Of a DNA stretch of 64,000 nt, positions 41,461 through 51,835 are shown piece by piece. Below the pieces are notes generated by a model. That model saw nothing but the letters and a program-made list of their open reading frames with translations. It ran no database searches and was not told where the DNA came from. Source of the stretch: Anastrepha obliqua (Eukaryota > Arthropoda > Insecta > Diptera > Tephritidae); contig NC_072893.1 of assembly GCF_027943255.1 (NCBI RefSeq), forward strand, positions 35,858,001-35,922,000, read 5' to 3'. Made by a program: the position numbers and the translations under genes. The first letter of the stretch is position 1. Every line of letters starts with the position of its first letter.

Positions 41461-43389
41461 ACTTAAACATCAATACGAGCGAGGATCGAGGACTCTGGAG
41501 ATTACCTGCGAGGAGAGCTGACCCCAAGTGAAATGGGATAAAAGCAAGAAAGAAAAACTATGAATTGGGATGAAAAGTTTGTGTAGTTTGTATAAAATTT
41601 GAAACTTGACTTTATACGATTTTTATTAGGCAATGAAAGATAGTCAAAACTGATGGAAATGTGGAAGAACAGCCGTTTAATATACGCGTTTATGGGTAAA
41701 TATGTATGCATTTACAAAAGCATACTCTAATGTATATATTTACAGTTAGAAATAGCTAAAAGCGGAAGTTTCATTAGCAAGCTTGCACACGCATAGACTT
41801 ACATACTCACACAAACATAAAGAGAGCGAGAGAGAGAGAGAGGTATAAATGTAAGGGCGCATACTTTCTAGTGTTTGCGAAGGATTCGCGACCTTTTCTT
41901 CCACACCCAGGCTGAAAGGCAGAAGGCATAGAAGGGCCGAAGTTGATTAAAAACTGAAAGTCATCGACTTCAGTGAGTTTGTGATTTTTAATAGGCACCC
42001 AAAAAAATGGTGACTTGCCCCTAAGCGCGACCACCAATTCCACTTTCACTATAAAAGAAGGGAATAAAAAAAAAAATAAAGAAAAGTAAGAAAAAAAAAA
42101 ACAAAAAAAATACAAAAAAAAAATAAATAAATGAAGGAAAGTTGGAAAAAAACAAGACCGTATGCACGTCAAGTATTGCCAGCATTTAATAAAAATTTAC
42201 AGGCTTTTAGCTCTGTCACTCAAACTTGGCATGTCGATAGTTAGTCCACGAATTTTGCATACATTTTCCGACACGCTGCCCACTTTTAGGCGCGCTGCCG
42301 CCAAGTATTCCGTTTGGCACACCAAGCACGTGCGAAAAATTGCGAAAATAGGGGAGTGTCTGCCACGCAGAATACCTTCTGTTCAAAAAGTAATCAAAAT
42401 TTTCCGTTTAAACTATATTAACTCCAAGGTACTTTTAATTCCAGTTACTTATTGAGCAGAAATCATCTACATTTATTTATTTTCCGTTCGCTTTATTTAA
42501 TATTTAACAAGTGAATTAACCGCCTGTCGAACATTTAAAGGCGTGATTGGTGTGATTGGTGTTTTCATTACACACACATACACATCGACATGCTGCTAAT
42601 TTGATAAACGCCTTGAAGTAGACATTCAATTTTTGTATTCTCCTGCACACAACATATTTATTAAATCACAATAAACAAAATGACTGAGCGCTGGGTTTAA
42701 TAAAATTTACACTCTATTTATTTATTTACAACCGCTTATTGCACTGCACTGTGCGAAAAGCCTATAAATACGAGATTTTTATTGAGGCTACGGAAAATTT
42801 ATGGTTAGCAAATGCCGGCCTATGTGCATGTCGTCGCTGTGGCAGCTCTCATTGTCGGCAATTAAAGTCATTTCTCTCTTTTTGCGTTGCTAATAATGAA
42901 TTATGACCGCAATGTCGTCGTCGTCGTTTTGGCTGACTATTTCTGGTGAAACGTTTGTGAAAGAGGCGCGTGGGGTGCGCTCAATTTTAGCAACTATCAC
43001 GATTTTTCATTTTACCTGCACTCCTCCTTGCTCCCTCTCGTCTCGATAGTTGAGTCGTTTACAGCCCTCCTCCCCCTCAGGTACGCAAAACAACTTGCAC
43101 ACACGCAAAGTAGCGGCGACTACACGCAGTGCAGCTCCTTATTTGCAGTGGAAAAAGACGAAAGACGAGAACAAAGTCATAAAAATGTAATGAAAAGTTT
43201 TAAGAAAATCGTAAATTTCCATGTAAAATCGTACTACACTAAATGTCCAGTTTAATGGATACGCGCGAGAAAATCATAAAATTAGTTGCTTGAATTTTCT
43301 TTAATCACACGCGACATTAAGCGTAGCACAACAAAGGCCATTGTTTTTATTAGGCTGAGGCTTGTTCTGCTAACTACAGAGTTGTCGTT
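41461..43389. other. Non-coding DNA
   Basis: Contains a GAGAGAGAGAG run at 41821-41843 and an A-rich block at 42065-42135. No transposon or gene recognised. The longest frames (121, 97 codons) are low-complexity or without resemblance. Confidence 0.5.
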
Positions 43390-43404
43390 CTAATACTGAA
43401 GAAC
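43390..43404. repeat. Target-site duplication, left (15 bp)
   Basis: CTAATACTGAAGAAC, identical to 44431-44445, brackets the LINE insertion. Confidence 0.9.
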
Positions 43405-44430
43405 CAGGCATGGCAAACATGTTCACGGATGGCTCGAAATTGGACGGAAGGGTTGGTGGGGGGAGTATTCTGTAAACAGCCTACCATCAAACTTAAATTT
43501 AGGCTCCCGGACCACTGTAGTGTTTTCCAAGCGGAGGTATCCGCAATTAAGAAAGCGGGGGACTGGTTGCTTACTTTGGTAATTACCGTTAAGGAAGTAA
43601 ATATTTACTCCGATAGCCAATCGGCAATTAGGGCCTTGGGCTCGCTCTTTGTGCGTTCGAGATTGGTCGGGGAATGTCTGACTTTTCTCTCGATTGCATC
43701 CGAATACGTCGGCATCAGGCTCATTTGGGTTTCCGGTCACAGCTGCATAGAGGGAAACTGCTGGGCTGATGAGCTGGCTAGACAGGGAACTTTGGATATG
43801 GTTTCGTCGCGAAATGAGAGAATTGGGGTTCCCCTGAGAACCTGTGGTCTGCTCCTGGAAAGATGGGCCTCGAGTCAATTTAGCAAGCGCTGAGCTAGTG
43901 TGCAAACGTGCAAGGTCGCAAGATCCTTCTGGCCACGGGTAGATCGGGGACGCTCAAGGGAACTCCTAAGGCTAACAAAGCCCCAGTTCTCGAATTTGGT
44001 GGGCATCCTTACCGGGCATTGTCTGTTAGGTGTTCATGCCGAGAGACTTGGGACTGCCTCAAGTCCGTTCTGCAGAAACTGTCTGGAGGACGAGATGGAA
44101 TCATCTCAACACCTTCTTCTCAGCTGCCCTGCTCTCGTCTGGCAAAGACATCTGGGCTCTCACTTTTTCGCTACGCCTGCGGATATAGCCGGTGTAAATA
44201 CCATAAATTTGGTGAAGTTCATCAGTTGCTTGTTGCGGCTAACTACGAACGCAAATCAGCCACCGTCGGCGTTGTCGTAAAATGTATGGTCATAATCGTC
44301 TCTAATCCCTCGGCTCCTTGTTCCTTCCCTTCTCCTTTCTCCTCTCCCATGTATGGCCCCACAACGGATGGATTTTTAATATTTGTCCAAGTGAGCCCTT
44401 AGCTAGGGTAGCCATTTAACCTAACCCAAC
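43405..44430 (+). pseudogene. 5'-truncated LINE: RNase H and C-terminal module
   Basis: One frame from 43408 to the stop at 44278, broken only by a TGA at 43891. RNase H: MFTDGSKLDGRVGGGVFC (first Asp), VFQAEVSAIKKA (Glu), NIYSDSQSAIRALG (Asp), LIWVSGHSCIEGNCWADELARQ (His, Asp), so all active-site residues are present. Then RSRELLRLTKPQFSNLVGILTGH, and FCRNCLEDEMESSQHLLLSCPAL, a CxxC...HxxxxC module. Truncated just before RNase H. A ~150 bp 3' UTR ends TTTAACCTAACCCAAC, and 15 bp target duplications flank it, so both ends are known to the base. Related copies: 26755-27120, 37080-39060. Confidence 0.95.
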
Positions 44431-44445
44431 CTAATACTGAAGAAC
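44431..44445. repeat. Target-site duplication, right (15 bp)
   Basis: CTAATACTGAAGAAC, identical to 43390-43404. The leading C could belong to the element. Confidence 0.9.
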
Positions 44446-44476
44446 ATAAAACAAGAATTGCAACATTTCCTCGATA

Positions 44477-45019
44477 GTGCACGTGATGTCTTTTGGCCAC
44501 CACGTATGGTTTGGTGTGAACTTTCTTCATAGTTTGTCGTGGTTTTTCACGAACCCACTCAAGGCAATACTCGTATTTTTTTCTATTGATGCAGTAAACT
44601 CAGACGATTTTAGACGAGTCCAACAAAGCTACATGGTTCACCTTCCCTGTTCGTCAACGAAGAACACCAAGTGGAGACAAGTTCTAAGTCACTTGGTTCT
44701 TCAAACACAGAGGAGGTTTTACGCATCTACCTTCAACATCTACAAGTACGTCCAGTACTCTCAGCTCATCATTCGAAGTTTTTCCCTCAAAACACTCGAA
44801 GAACCGCCTCATTGCAGAGCTACCGAGACGTACATTTGGATGCAAAATGGTATCGCTGAAAGAATACTTTACTGCTCAACAACCTATTCAGCCCAAATTT
44901 GCACTAGTTACCACAAGAGATCTCTGTTGGATTTCAAGATTGACGGTGCTAATATAGTTGCCGGGTACATGAAGCCCTCCAATAAGCCAGGGTTACAAAT
45001 GTCAACAGCAACAAGATAG
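44477..45019 (+). CDS. Unrecognised open reading frame, 180 codons
   Basis: The longest single-frame ORF of the window with no repeat explanation, starting MHVMSFGHHVWFGVNFLHSL. It contains TKNTKWRQVLSHLVLQTQRR, FNIYKYVQYSQLIIRSFSLK, ETYIWMQNGIAERILYCSTT and SLLDFKIDGANIVAGYMKPS. Composition is less AT-biased than surroundings. A possible signal-anchor-like hydrophobic start (WFGVNFLHSLSWFFTNPLKAI; LVFF) is visible, but no domain is recognised. It lies between a LINE insertion and an RTE fragment. It may be a transposon-derived relic, a single-exon gene remnant or chance. A +1 shadow frame covers 44671-44859. Confidence 0.25.
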   Translation: MHVMSFGHHVWFGVNFLHSLSWFFTNPLKAILVFFSIDAVNSDDFRRVQQSYMVHLPCSSTKNTKWRQVLSHLVLQTQRRFYASTFNIYKYVQYSQLIIRSFSLKTLEEPPHCRATETYIWMQNGIAERILYCSTTYSAQICTSYHKRSLLDFKIDGANIVAGYMKPSNKPGLQMSTATR

Positions 45020-45139
45020 GAATGCGGTGGATTTTGATTTAATAACTGAAAATACTTCTAGCCCTCATTCTCCTCCACATCTTTTGGTTTCGCTTTCCGA
45101 ACCAGACCCTTGTAAATATCTGGTCGATATTTTATGTAT

Positions 45140-45600
45140 CAAGCGTAAAGCCACACTGATAAGGTCCAATCAGTTCACTGTTGTGTAATCAGTTGCCAGT
45201 TAACTTTAGTCTTTCACTCAAGAAAATTAAATAATTATGCAGTAAATGGTGTAGATTTCATGATAGTCCTTCGTCTATAATGGGCGGAGCTCCCCTAAAT
45301 TCCAATCACTAAGCAAGCATTCATTCTCGGAAGCTCCTCATCGGCGTATTTGAATAGCTCAGCCAGTCCGTGGGTTCCTACAGTTTTATTATTCGTTAAA
45401 CCCAGGGTTCGCATTTCTTTGCAATGGGGCAGCGATACGCCATTAACATAGGCAGTCCGGGTAGATCGAAATCTTGGTTCTTTTGTGGTATCTGCTTTTC
45501 TGTAAGTGGCCAATCATTCTTCTGGAATTCTTAGTCGGTTTTGCTCCCGACATTGATTACAAGGACGATGCGGTGGAACTGTTTAGATCAAGCGGATACC
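45140..45600 (-). pseudogene. RTE-like RT fragment
   Basis: Plus-strand AAAGCCACACTGATAAGGTC at about 45149 is shared with 4179. The minus-strand frame 45513-45295 reads YRKADTTKEPRFRSTRTAYV, VSLPHCKEMRTLGLTNNKTV, GTHGLAELFKYADEELP, paralleling the (P)D.DEVRVAITWLKNNKAAGAERLPAELFKHGGEEL segment of the 2975-4700 LINE. A large internal part is missing between 45180 and 45290. Confidence 0.8.
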
Positions 45601-45620
45601 TCTCTTAAGGGATGATATTC

Positions 45621-45899
45621 GGCCGCCGTAGCCGAATGGGTTGGTGCGTGACTACCATTTGGAATTAAGAGAGAGAACGTAGGTTCGAATCTCCGTGAAA
45701 CACAAAAATGTCGAAAAAGGTTTTTCTAATAGCGGTCGCCCCTCGGCAAGTAATGGCAAAGCTCCTCATAAAAAAGTATCTGTCGCTCGGAGTCGGCTTA
45801 AAACTGTAGGTCCCTCCATTTGGGGAACTACATCAATACGCACGCCACAAATAGGAGGAGTAGGTCTGCCAAACATCCAAAAAGGGTGTACGCCCCAGT

Positions 45900-45905
<6 letters not shown>
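45621..45905 (+). mobile_element. SINE-A, near full length with (AT)n tail
   Basis: Head GCCGCCGTAGCCGAATGGGT, body GGTCGCCCCTCGGCAAGTAA, a 35-40 bp deletion after GGCAA(A) (CCTCC...CATGAAAA lost), then GCTCCTCATAAAAAAGTATC, CTCGGAGTCGGCTTAAAACT, TTTGGGGAACTACATCAATA and ATCCAAAAAGGGTGTACGCC. It runs into a (TA)n microsatellite at 45899-45935 that probably grew from its AT-rich tail. Confidence 0.93.
45629..45692 (+). promoter_or_regulatory. SINE-A internal Pol III promoter (A and B boxes)
   Basis: A-box-like TAGCCGAATGGG at 45629-45640 and B-box GGTTCGAATCT at 45682-45692, about 41 bp apart. The longer spacing than in SINE-B is due to a purine insert GAGAGAGAACGTA. Confidence 0.7.
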
Positions 45906-45932
<27 letters not shown>

Positions 45933-46029
45933 TACAAAAACAATGAAAGGTGTTTACATCCTGAACCAATAAAGTCGATTTGCACACTTTTGAAGACAGT
46001 CTTTGAAAAAAGACATTGTGCAAAATTAA

Positions 46030-46250
46030 TATTCAACTCACGAGAGCTGTTGGTGGGGTTTCCATCTTCACAGATGGTACCAAAATGAATATTTGAATAA
46101 GAGCTGACTTCTTCTCATAGTATTTCTCATTGAGAAAAGCCCCACAGGGGGCATTAAGTGGTTTGAAAGTGTACTGTAGGGATTTTCAAGCCGAGAGTTA
46201 TGCAATTGACATTGTAACATACCTAAACTTCCAAGGCTTATTCAAAAATT
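46030..46250 (+). pseudogene. LINE RNase H fragment
   Basis: Plus strand: VSIFTDGTKMNI near 46050 (YTDGSK-type start) and RDFQAESYAIDIV near 46175 (the QAE.(C/Y)AI glutamate motif), in order and at the right spacing for the first 60 residues of RNase H, with a stop in between. Downstream is lost. Confidence 0.6.
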
Positions 46251-46414
46251 TCTAAACTCCCTATAATCTCCTCGGCAACACAACAAGAAAAGTTTGCTTA
46301 TCTTAGAAGACATAGTGGTTTTTCGAAAAGTGAGTGCACGAGTAGGCAGGAGTGAATAATAATAGAGCTTGAGTCCAAGCATACAAACTCCGCTGAGCTA
46401 CCTTCTAGAGCTAA

Positions 46415-46590
46415 AACTAGACGGGAATTCCGTCAATCCCAGCAGCCTTGCCGTTCGGTAACGCCCTGATAGCAGACTTCATTTCCTCAATGCAATGCCA
46501 GAGCCAATAATCGGAATCAGACGGATGGGCGCAATTTACGTAAAGACCTATGATCCGGTCTAGCACAGAAGATTTAGTGGCTCCTAAAAC
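46415..46590 (-). pseudogene. LINE RT N-terminal fragment
   Basis: Minus strand: DRIIGLYVNCAHPSDSDYW, then IEEMKSAIRALPNGKAAGIDGIPV. The AIR.L.NGKAAGIDGIP motif is the start of the RT domain in many non-LTR elements. A stop follows at once. Confidence 0.75.
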
Positions 46591-46599
46591 ACTCAGGGT

Positions 46600-47760
46600 A
46601 AAAAGCCCATTGTATTTAGAGCTCTGGAAAGAGGGTAGATAGGCAAGGAGGGAAGGAAAAAGGTATCAGATAAAGAGGTAGGAAAGAAAAGGGACAGAGA
46701 TAGGAAGGAATGGAGACAGAGACAGAGACAGAGGTAGAGATAGAGACAGAGATAGGAAAGAATGGAGACAGAGACAGAGACAGAGGTAGAGATAGAGACA
46801 GAGACAGAGACAGAGACAGAGACAGAGACAGAGACAGAGACAGAGACAGAGACAGAGACAGAGACAGAGACAGAGGTAGAGATAGAGACAGAGACAGAGA
46901 CAGAGACAGAGACAGAGACAGAGACAGAGACAGAGACAGAGACAGAGACAGAGACAGAGACAGAGACAGAGACAGAGACAGAGACAGAGACAGAGACAGA
47001 GACAGAGACAGAGACAGAGACAGAGACAGAGACAGAGACAGAGACAGAGACAGAGACAGATACAGAGACAGAGACAGAGACAGAGACAGAGACAGAGACA
47101 GAGACAGAGACAGAGACAGAGACAGAGACAGAGACAGAGACAGAGACAGAGACAGAGACAGAGACAGAGACAGAGACAGAGACAGAGACAGAGACAGAGA
47201 CAGAGACAGAGACAGAGACAGAGACAGAGACAGAGACAGAGACAGAGACAGAGACAGAGACAGAGACAGAGACGAAGACGAAGACGAAGACGAAGACAGA
47301 GACAGAGACAGAGACAGAGACAGAGACAGAGACACAGACACAGACAGAGACAGAGACAGAGAGACAGAGACAGAGACAGAGACAGAGACAGAGACAGAGA
47401 CAGAGACAGAGACAGAGGTACTTAGTCCTGTGAGAACTTTCCAGATTCTTTGCTAAATCTGAAAATATCCTCCAGTTTTAGAGAGCGAATATTACGCATT
47501 CTTAACGACATGGGAACTCAAAACTCGTAGCTCTAGCAAAGGCAGGACTGTCACAGAGAAAGTGCTCAGTGCTATCCGCTTCCTCTAAGCAAGACAGGCA
47601 CATTGAGTCCTCAATGAGTCCCCATGAGTTGCGTCCTGTAATAAAACCGACCATCAGTCGAACTTCTTTCCTTCCAAGTTTTAGTAGAAAGTTTGACAGT
47701 TTTTTGCTCGGATTTGTCACAAAACACTTCTGCAGCTACCTTCTTGATGCTCCTTGGCTC
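46600..47760 (-). pseudogene. LINE ORF2 C-terminus with microsatellite-filled 3' UTR
   Basis: Minus-strand frame 47720-47502: NPSKKLSNFLLKLGRKEVRL, MVGFITGRNSWGLIEDSMCL, SCLEEADSTEHFLCDSPAFA, closely matching the LINE at 14961-15449. The 3' end, AATCTGGAAAGTTCTCACAG on the minus strand, is also homologous. It then enters the GACAGA array (46710-47420), and on the far side 46620-46700 resembles the GGAAAGGAAAGAAG-type end of the other copy's 3' UTR. Confidence 0.85.
46710..47420. repeat. (GACAGA)n hexanucleotide microsatellite, about 0.7 kb
   Basis: Roughly 115 hexamers, with few interruptions: two copies of a ~52 bp higher-order unit at 46698-46801 (AGGAATGGAGACAGAG start), GGTAGAGATAGA at 46873, a lone TACAGA at 47060, four GAAGAC units at 47273-47298, and CACAGACACAGACA at 47331. 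On the opposite strand it reads (TCTGTC)n. The very long RD, ET and LS-repeat frames it generates are artefacts, not genes. Confidence 0.97.
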
Positions 47761-49045
47761 GAACAATTTTAATTTGAATTTCAAATTTCAACTTATCCAG
47801 CAAAATTCATCTGTTTTCCAAAACTATAAATTGTAATTATTTATTTTATACTTAGGCACCTCGCATATTCGGTACTACTTTCGATGACATTTACTCATTT
47901 CGTGCATAAAAAAGCAATTTGTCTATGCTTTCTTCACTTGTTTTGATTTATTTAACGAGGTTTAGTATTATTTGTCATAGTCAAAACAGCTTTAATTCCT
48001 TCCATAAGAACATACATTTTTTAATAAATATTAGAAAAAATACCACGAATATCACTTTACCTTCTTCATGATACTCGACGTCTATCACAACAATAAATCA
48101 GCTTTATTTACTATTTTCTTGTAATATATTCTATCATTAATTTTTAATGGTTTTACTTTCCCAGCTTGTTTCTTACACACACAGAATACTTTAATTTTCC
48201 GTTGTTTCGTTCAAGCAACTACTACTTTTTCTTTTTATTTTTGCAGTTTCCTCCAACGTTTCATTGTTTTTTGTTTTTTTTTTTGCGCTGCTGGATTCGC
48301 TTTTTTAAGACGCTTACAAGTTGCTAGCAAAAATGTCATAAATTATGCGCGCAGAGTTGCTGCAATATTGCAACCAACAGAAATAAAAAAAATAAAAATG
48401 CAGAAAAATAACAGTGAATTTTTCTTCACTCCGCATGCTTGGCCTGTCACAATTTCTTCTTATTGCTCTCTATGCTGACACTTTGGGGAAATGTAAATTG
48501 TCAATAAATCATCAGAAATTCAAGAAACTGCAAAGAAAGCTCTAAAGTTCAAATATTAATGTTAATATATGTATAGGTAAGTATGCAGATATATATGTAT
48601 GTGTGTATATAAATGCTTGATTGGATACAGCAACTTTGAGAATACTAAGACTGATAGGAAGAACGAAGAACGACAGATACCGATTGGGTAACACAGCCAG
48701 CTGAGAGACTTAAGCACGAGTATATGAAGAGCTTCAGATACCAGCCGCTTGTGCATTCTTCAGTTTTGACTTATTTCTGGCGTTTAAGTTGAATTTTGAG
48801 CTTAGCTCTATTAAGGAACGTATAGGAGGATTTCATATAACATTTTACTCCGATCTAATCCTGCGTTAAGTGTATTTTTGGCGCATTCCCGCAAAGGCAA
48901 ATTTACAAATATTTGAATTTTTAAAAATATTTCCCCTTATTTTTCCACATATCTGCTGAACACTTCACACATCTAAGATGTATGCTCCACATAGTTTTCT
49001 TAGCCGACTTATCATAAAATGTGCAAAAGTGTGAAATCTTTGACA
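47761..49045. other. AT-rich, non-coding
   Basis: No recognised element; TATATGTATGTGTGTATATA near 48585-48610. Confidence 0.5.
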
Positions 49046-49047
49046 CA

Positions 49048-49710
49048 CCCTTCTGTCAAAAAAATTCCGAGAATTGTTCATTTAAAAAGCACGCGTTACA
49101 CATTCAAGTACGACTAAATTTTTTTGCTGGAATGTTGGTACAACTATCGGTCAAAAGTGAAAGTCATGCTACTCGTTTTCTTTGATTATCATGGTGTTGG
49201 GCACACTCGTTCCAGATGGCTCTACGGTAAATAACGAATATTATTTGGAAGTTATGCGACGTTTGTGAGATAATGGGCGTAGGAAACGGCCCCATTTGTG
49301 GAAAGAATACTCATGAATCTCTTGCACAATGATAAGCAACCGTCTCACAAGGCTCATATTGTGAATACTTTTTTGACCAAAAACTCGACAAATATCATCG
49401 AACAATCATCATACTCGCCGGATTTGCCGGATTTAGCCGCCTGTGACTTTTTCCTTTTCCCTAAACTCAAATTGCCAATCCGCGGACGCCGTTTTGAGTC
49501 GATAGAGGCCATTAAGGAGAATTCGCCGAAGGAGCTGAAGAAGATCTCTTAGCGTTTAAAAGGTACCTTGATGACTAGACTAATCGTTGGCATATGTGTA
49601 TTGCTTCGAGCCTATTGGAGCCTATTTTGAAGGCGACAAAATAAATTTTGATGACTAAACAATTATTTTGCGTTTTATTGAACACTTCCAGGTACTTTTT
49701 TGACAGAATG
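49048..49710 (+). mobile_element. Mariner (DD34D type), internally deleted
   Basis: 5' terminus CTTCTGTCAAAAAAATTCCG at 49051 and 3' terminus ending TTTTTGACAGAATG at 49709 are inverted repeats. Between them the plus strand encodes the second half of the transposase: SKVKVMLLVFFDYHGV(G/V), VNNEYYLEVMRRL, LLHNDKQPSHKAHIVNTFL, IEQSSYSPDLPDLAACDFFLFPKLKLP, FESIEAIKE. The N-terminal DNA-binding half is deleted. A 9 bp duplication (CCGGATTTGCCGGATTTAGC) inserts three residues between the last two catalytic Asp, lengthening the 34-residue spacing to 37. A 3' fragment of the same family is at 12342-12468. Confidence 0.9.
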
Positions 49711-50218
49711 TAATTAGACCTTTTTTATCCCCGCTACCAGAATCCATTGCCGGAACCTTATTATTTTGGAAAAAGTTAGATTTTGTCGCACGGAGCCATA
49801 TCAGACGGATTCGATGGCTGTCGGATGGTATTCGTTTCATTCTTAGTAAAAAAATTACGGCTAATGATGATACTGTGCGACGGTTGGCAAAAAATCGTGG
49901 TGTGCAATACCATTGTAGTCCATAAAAACAGTGAGCGTCGCTTTCTTTTTTGACTGAAAACGACGTGATTGTTTTTGGTCTTTGTTCATTCGGAGCTCTC
50001 AACTTACTCGCCTGATATTTGTATTATAAGTCGTACTCATAAACCTACGTCTCGTCGCCAGCAATGATGCGTTTGCTGAATGTTGGGTCGGATTCAACCT
50101 TGGAAATCATGCCTTTGGCGATATCAACACTGTCCCTTTCTTGTGGCATTCTAACAAAAAACTTAAAACAGTTAATTTAGGGGGTCACCTGGCGGTTATT
50201 CCGAGAACTTTTTGTACA
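49711..50218 (-). pseudogene. Mariner, second family, tail-to-tail with the previous
   Basis: Its 5' end on the minus strand is ACCTTGTACAAAAAGTTCTC (about 50217), a common mariner TIR type. Coding: MPQERDSVDIAKGMISKVES, DPTFSKRIIAGDE, VYEYD, ASKLRAPNEQRPK, then a frame change, FLLRMKRIPSDSHRIRL in one frame and NTIRQPSNPSDMAPCDK in another. A long deletion removes the region with the second Asp. It ends against the 3' TIR of 49048-49710. Confidence 0.85.
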
Positions 50219-50237
50219 AGGTGCTTTTTAGTATATA

Positions 50238-50362
50238 TATAATTGGCGCTGACGCTCTTGGTTGCGTGTTTGGCGGAGCTCCTCTTATTTATTGTGCGTG
50301 TCTTGATGTTCTCCAGAAATAAAGGAACTTATAATGGTATATCGCCTCCGAATGGCTGCAAG
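50238..50362 (-). mobile_element. SINE-A 3' fragment, degraded
   Basis: Plus strand AATTGGCGCTGACGCTCTTG, GTGTTTGGCGGAGCTCCTC, then GTGCGTGTCTTGATGTTCTC and CCTCCGAATGGCTGCAAG, the last third of SINE-A with many changes. Confidence 0.82.
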
Positions 50363-50689
50363 TCTTGGTATAAGAGTTGAAGAGACTCGATGTGCATAGC
50401 GATTATATAACCCACTTTGTGGGGTAACCGTCTGATGGCCAGCACTGGATAAGTTACGTTTAGAAATAAAATAGAAAAGTGTAACTCCATACTTTTAACG
50501 GAGATCTGCTTTCCTCGCCCACAAAATCTCTAAAACTTAAGCTAAGAAGTCGTCTATGGTTAGCTTCAAGCTAGCTACAACACGACCGGACATCTCTGAG
50601 AGCAACTCAAATTTAGGCTTCCTAGAATTTCGAATACTTTACCTAAATCGAAGAATAATAAGTTTCATCTCCTTAAATTGACAAAAGGC

Positions 50690-51110
50690 CTTTTACAAGA
50701 ATCACTGAGAGATAGCAATCAAATGTAGAAGGACTCTAAATGAGCTGATCATGGGCGAGCTAGCAAGAAACAGAACTCAATTACACATGGCGGTATGGTA
50801 TAAAATAGCTACACAAATCGAATCAAAGACCATTGCCAAATGGGCTGGGATCTTATGGTTAGTAGTTCAAGTCAAAACTGTCAGAAGTTTTATAAAAATG
50901 CATTGGAGGAGAATGGGATTTTCATCCAGGAACTTTTGCCACAGTGCCAAATTGAAAGTGCAGATTGCAGAGCATCATCTTTGGCCCTGCCTTGGGTTGG
51001 CTGCAAAACCCTCTAGCTGCAACTTATCCTAACCTGACCTTACGCAACGAAACCAGATCTAATGTATTCTAACCTAACTTAGCTGAACCCAAAGTACTTA
51101 ACCTTATCCA
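50690..51110 (+). pseudogene. Possible LINE 3' end
   Basis: The 93-codon plus-strand frame from 50751 (MGELARNRTQLHMAVWYKIA, IAKWAGILWLVVQVKTVRSF) has the size and position of an ORF2 tail, and the sequence ends in TCCTAACCTGACCTTACGC and TTCTAACCTAACTTAGC, the (CCTAA)-type tail of the window's LINEs. The zinc-like module is not recognisable. Tentative. Confidence 0.35.
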
Positions 51111-51830
51111 ACCGAGTACTAACGCGCGTTAAGTTTCTTGCTCTGTAGCTTGGAAAGAAATCAGCCATTTTGATATTTATGTCAATATTTTATCTCTTAC
51201 TCCAGCAATTCTGTTATATCTGACTCGATTAGAAAACTATGCTGCCGTCCTTCATTAAATTATTGACGAAGAGGTGCCTTTAACTTTTTATTTAGCTTGT
51301 TAATTTGTTATTTAGCCTAGTAGCTTTAGATCTCGGCACTTACTCGTATCAATCTTGTGTTTAATGAATCAGCATCCGTACCAATAACCAACAGATCTTT
51401 GTGTGTAGGTTTTTTTTTTGTCAGTAGGAGGGACTAGGCGAGCATTCTAGTGTGGTGCTCTCACTATAACTGTGTGATCTACCCACTAAGCACCTTACCG
51501 TCTTACCGTCTGCGCACTTACCCCGCATACGGCACCGCGATTGTATTATTTGAGATGCGTAGACAAGTTATGTGAGGCTCAGGGATGCTTTCTCTTAGTT
51601 AGGGTACTTCACCAGTCTGCTCTTAGCAAGCATACTTTTGCGCTTTTTCGACAAAATATGGTTTTAATATACCTATCAACAGCTGCCTAGCATTCTGGGT
51701 TCGAGATCATTGTCCTCATGATACGGCTGGGGTTAAGTTCCCCATTCTGTGCTGAACACTTCTTCGCACATCGGTGAAGTGTACACTAAGAAAAAATTTG
51801 TGGTCATGCACAGAGTTTCATTCTTCCGAT
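51111..51830. other. Non-coding; nothing recognised
   Basis: No feature; a T run at 51411-51421. Confidence 0.45.
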
Positions 51831-51835
51831 TCTAC

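Noticed and set aside
43423..43905. 160-codon minus-strand ORF
   Set aside because: Antisense to the RNase H frame of the LINE at 43405-44430.
46616..47456. Three very long frames of repeated Leu-Ser, Arg-Asp or Glu-Thr
   Set aside because: All are translations of the GACAGA microsatellite in different frames and strands; no unique sequence supports a protein.
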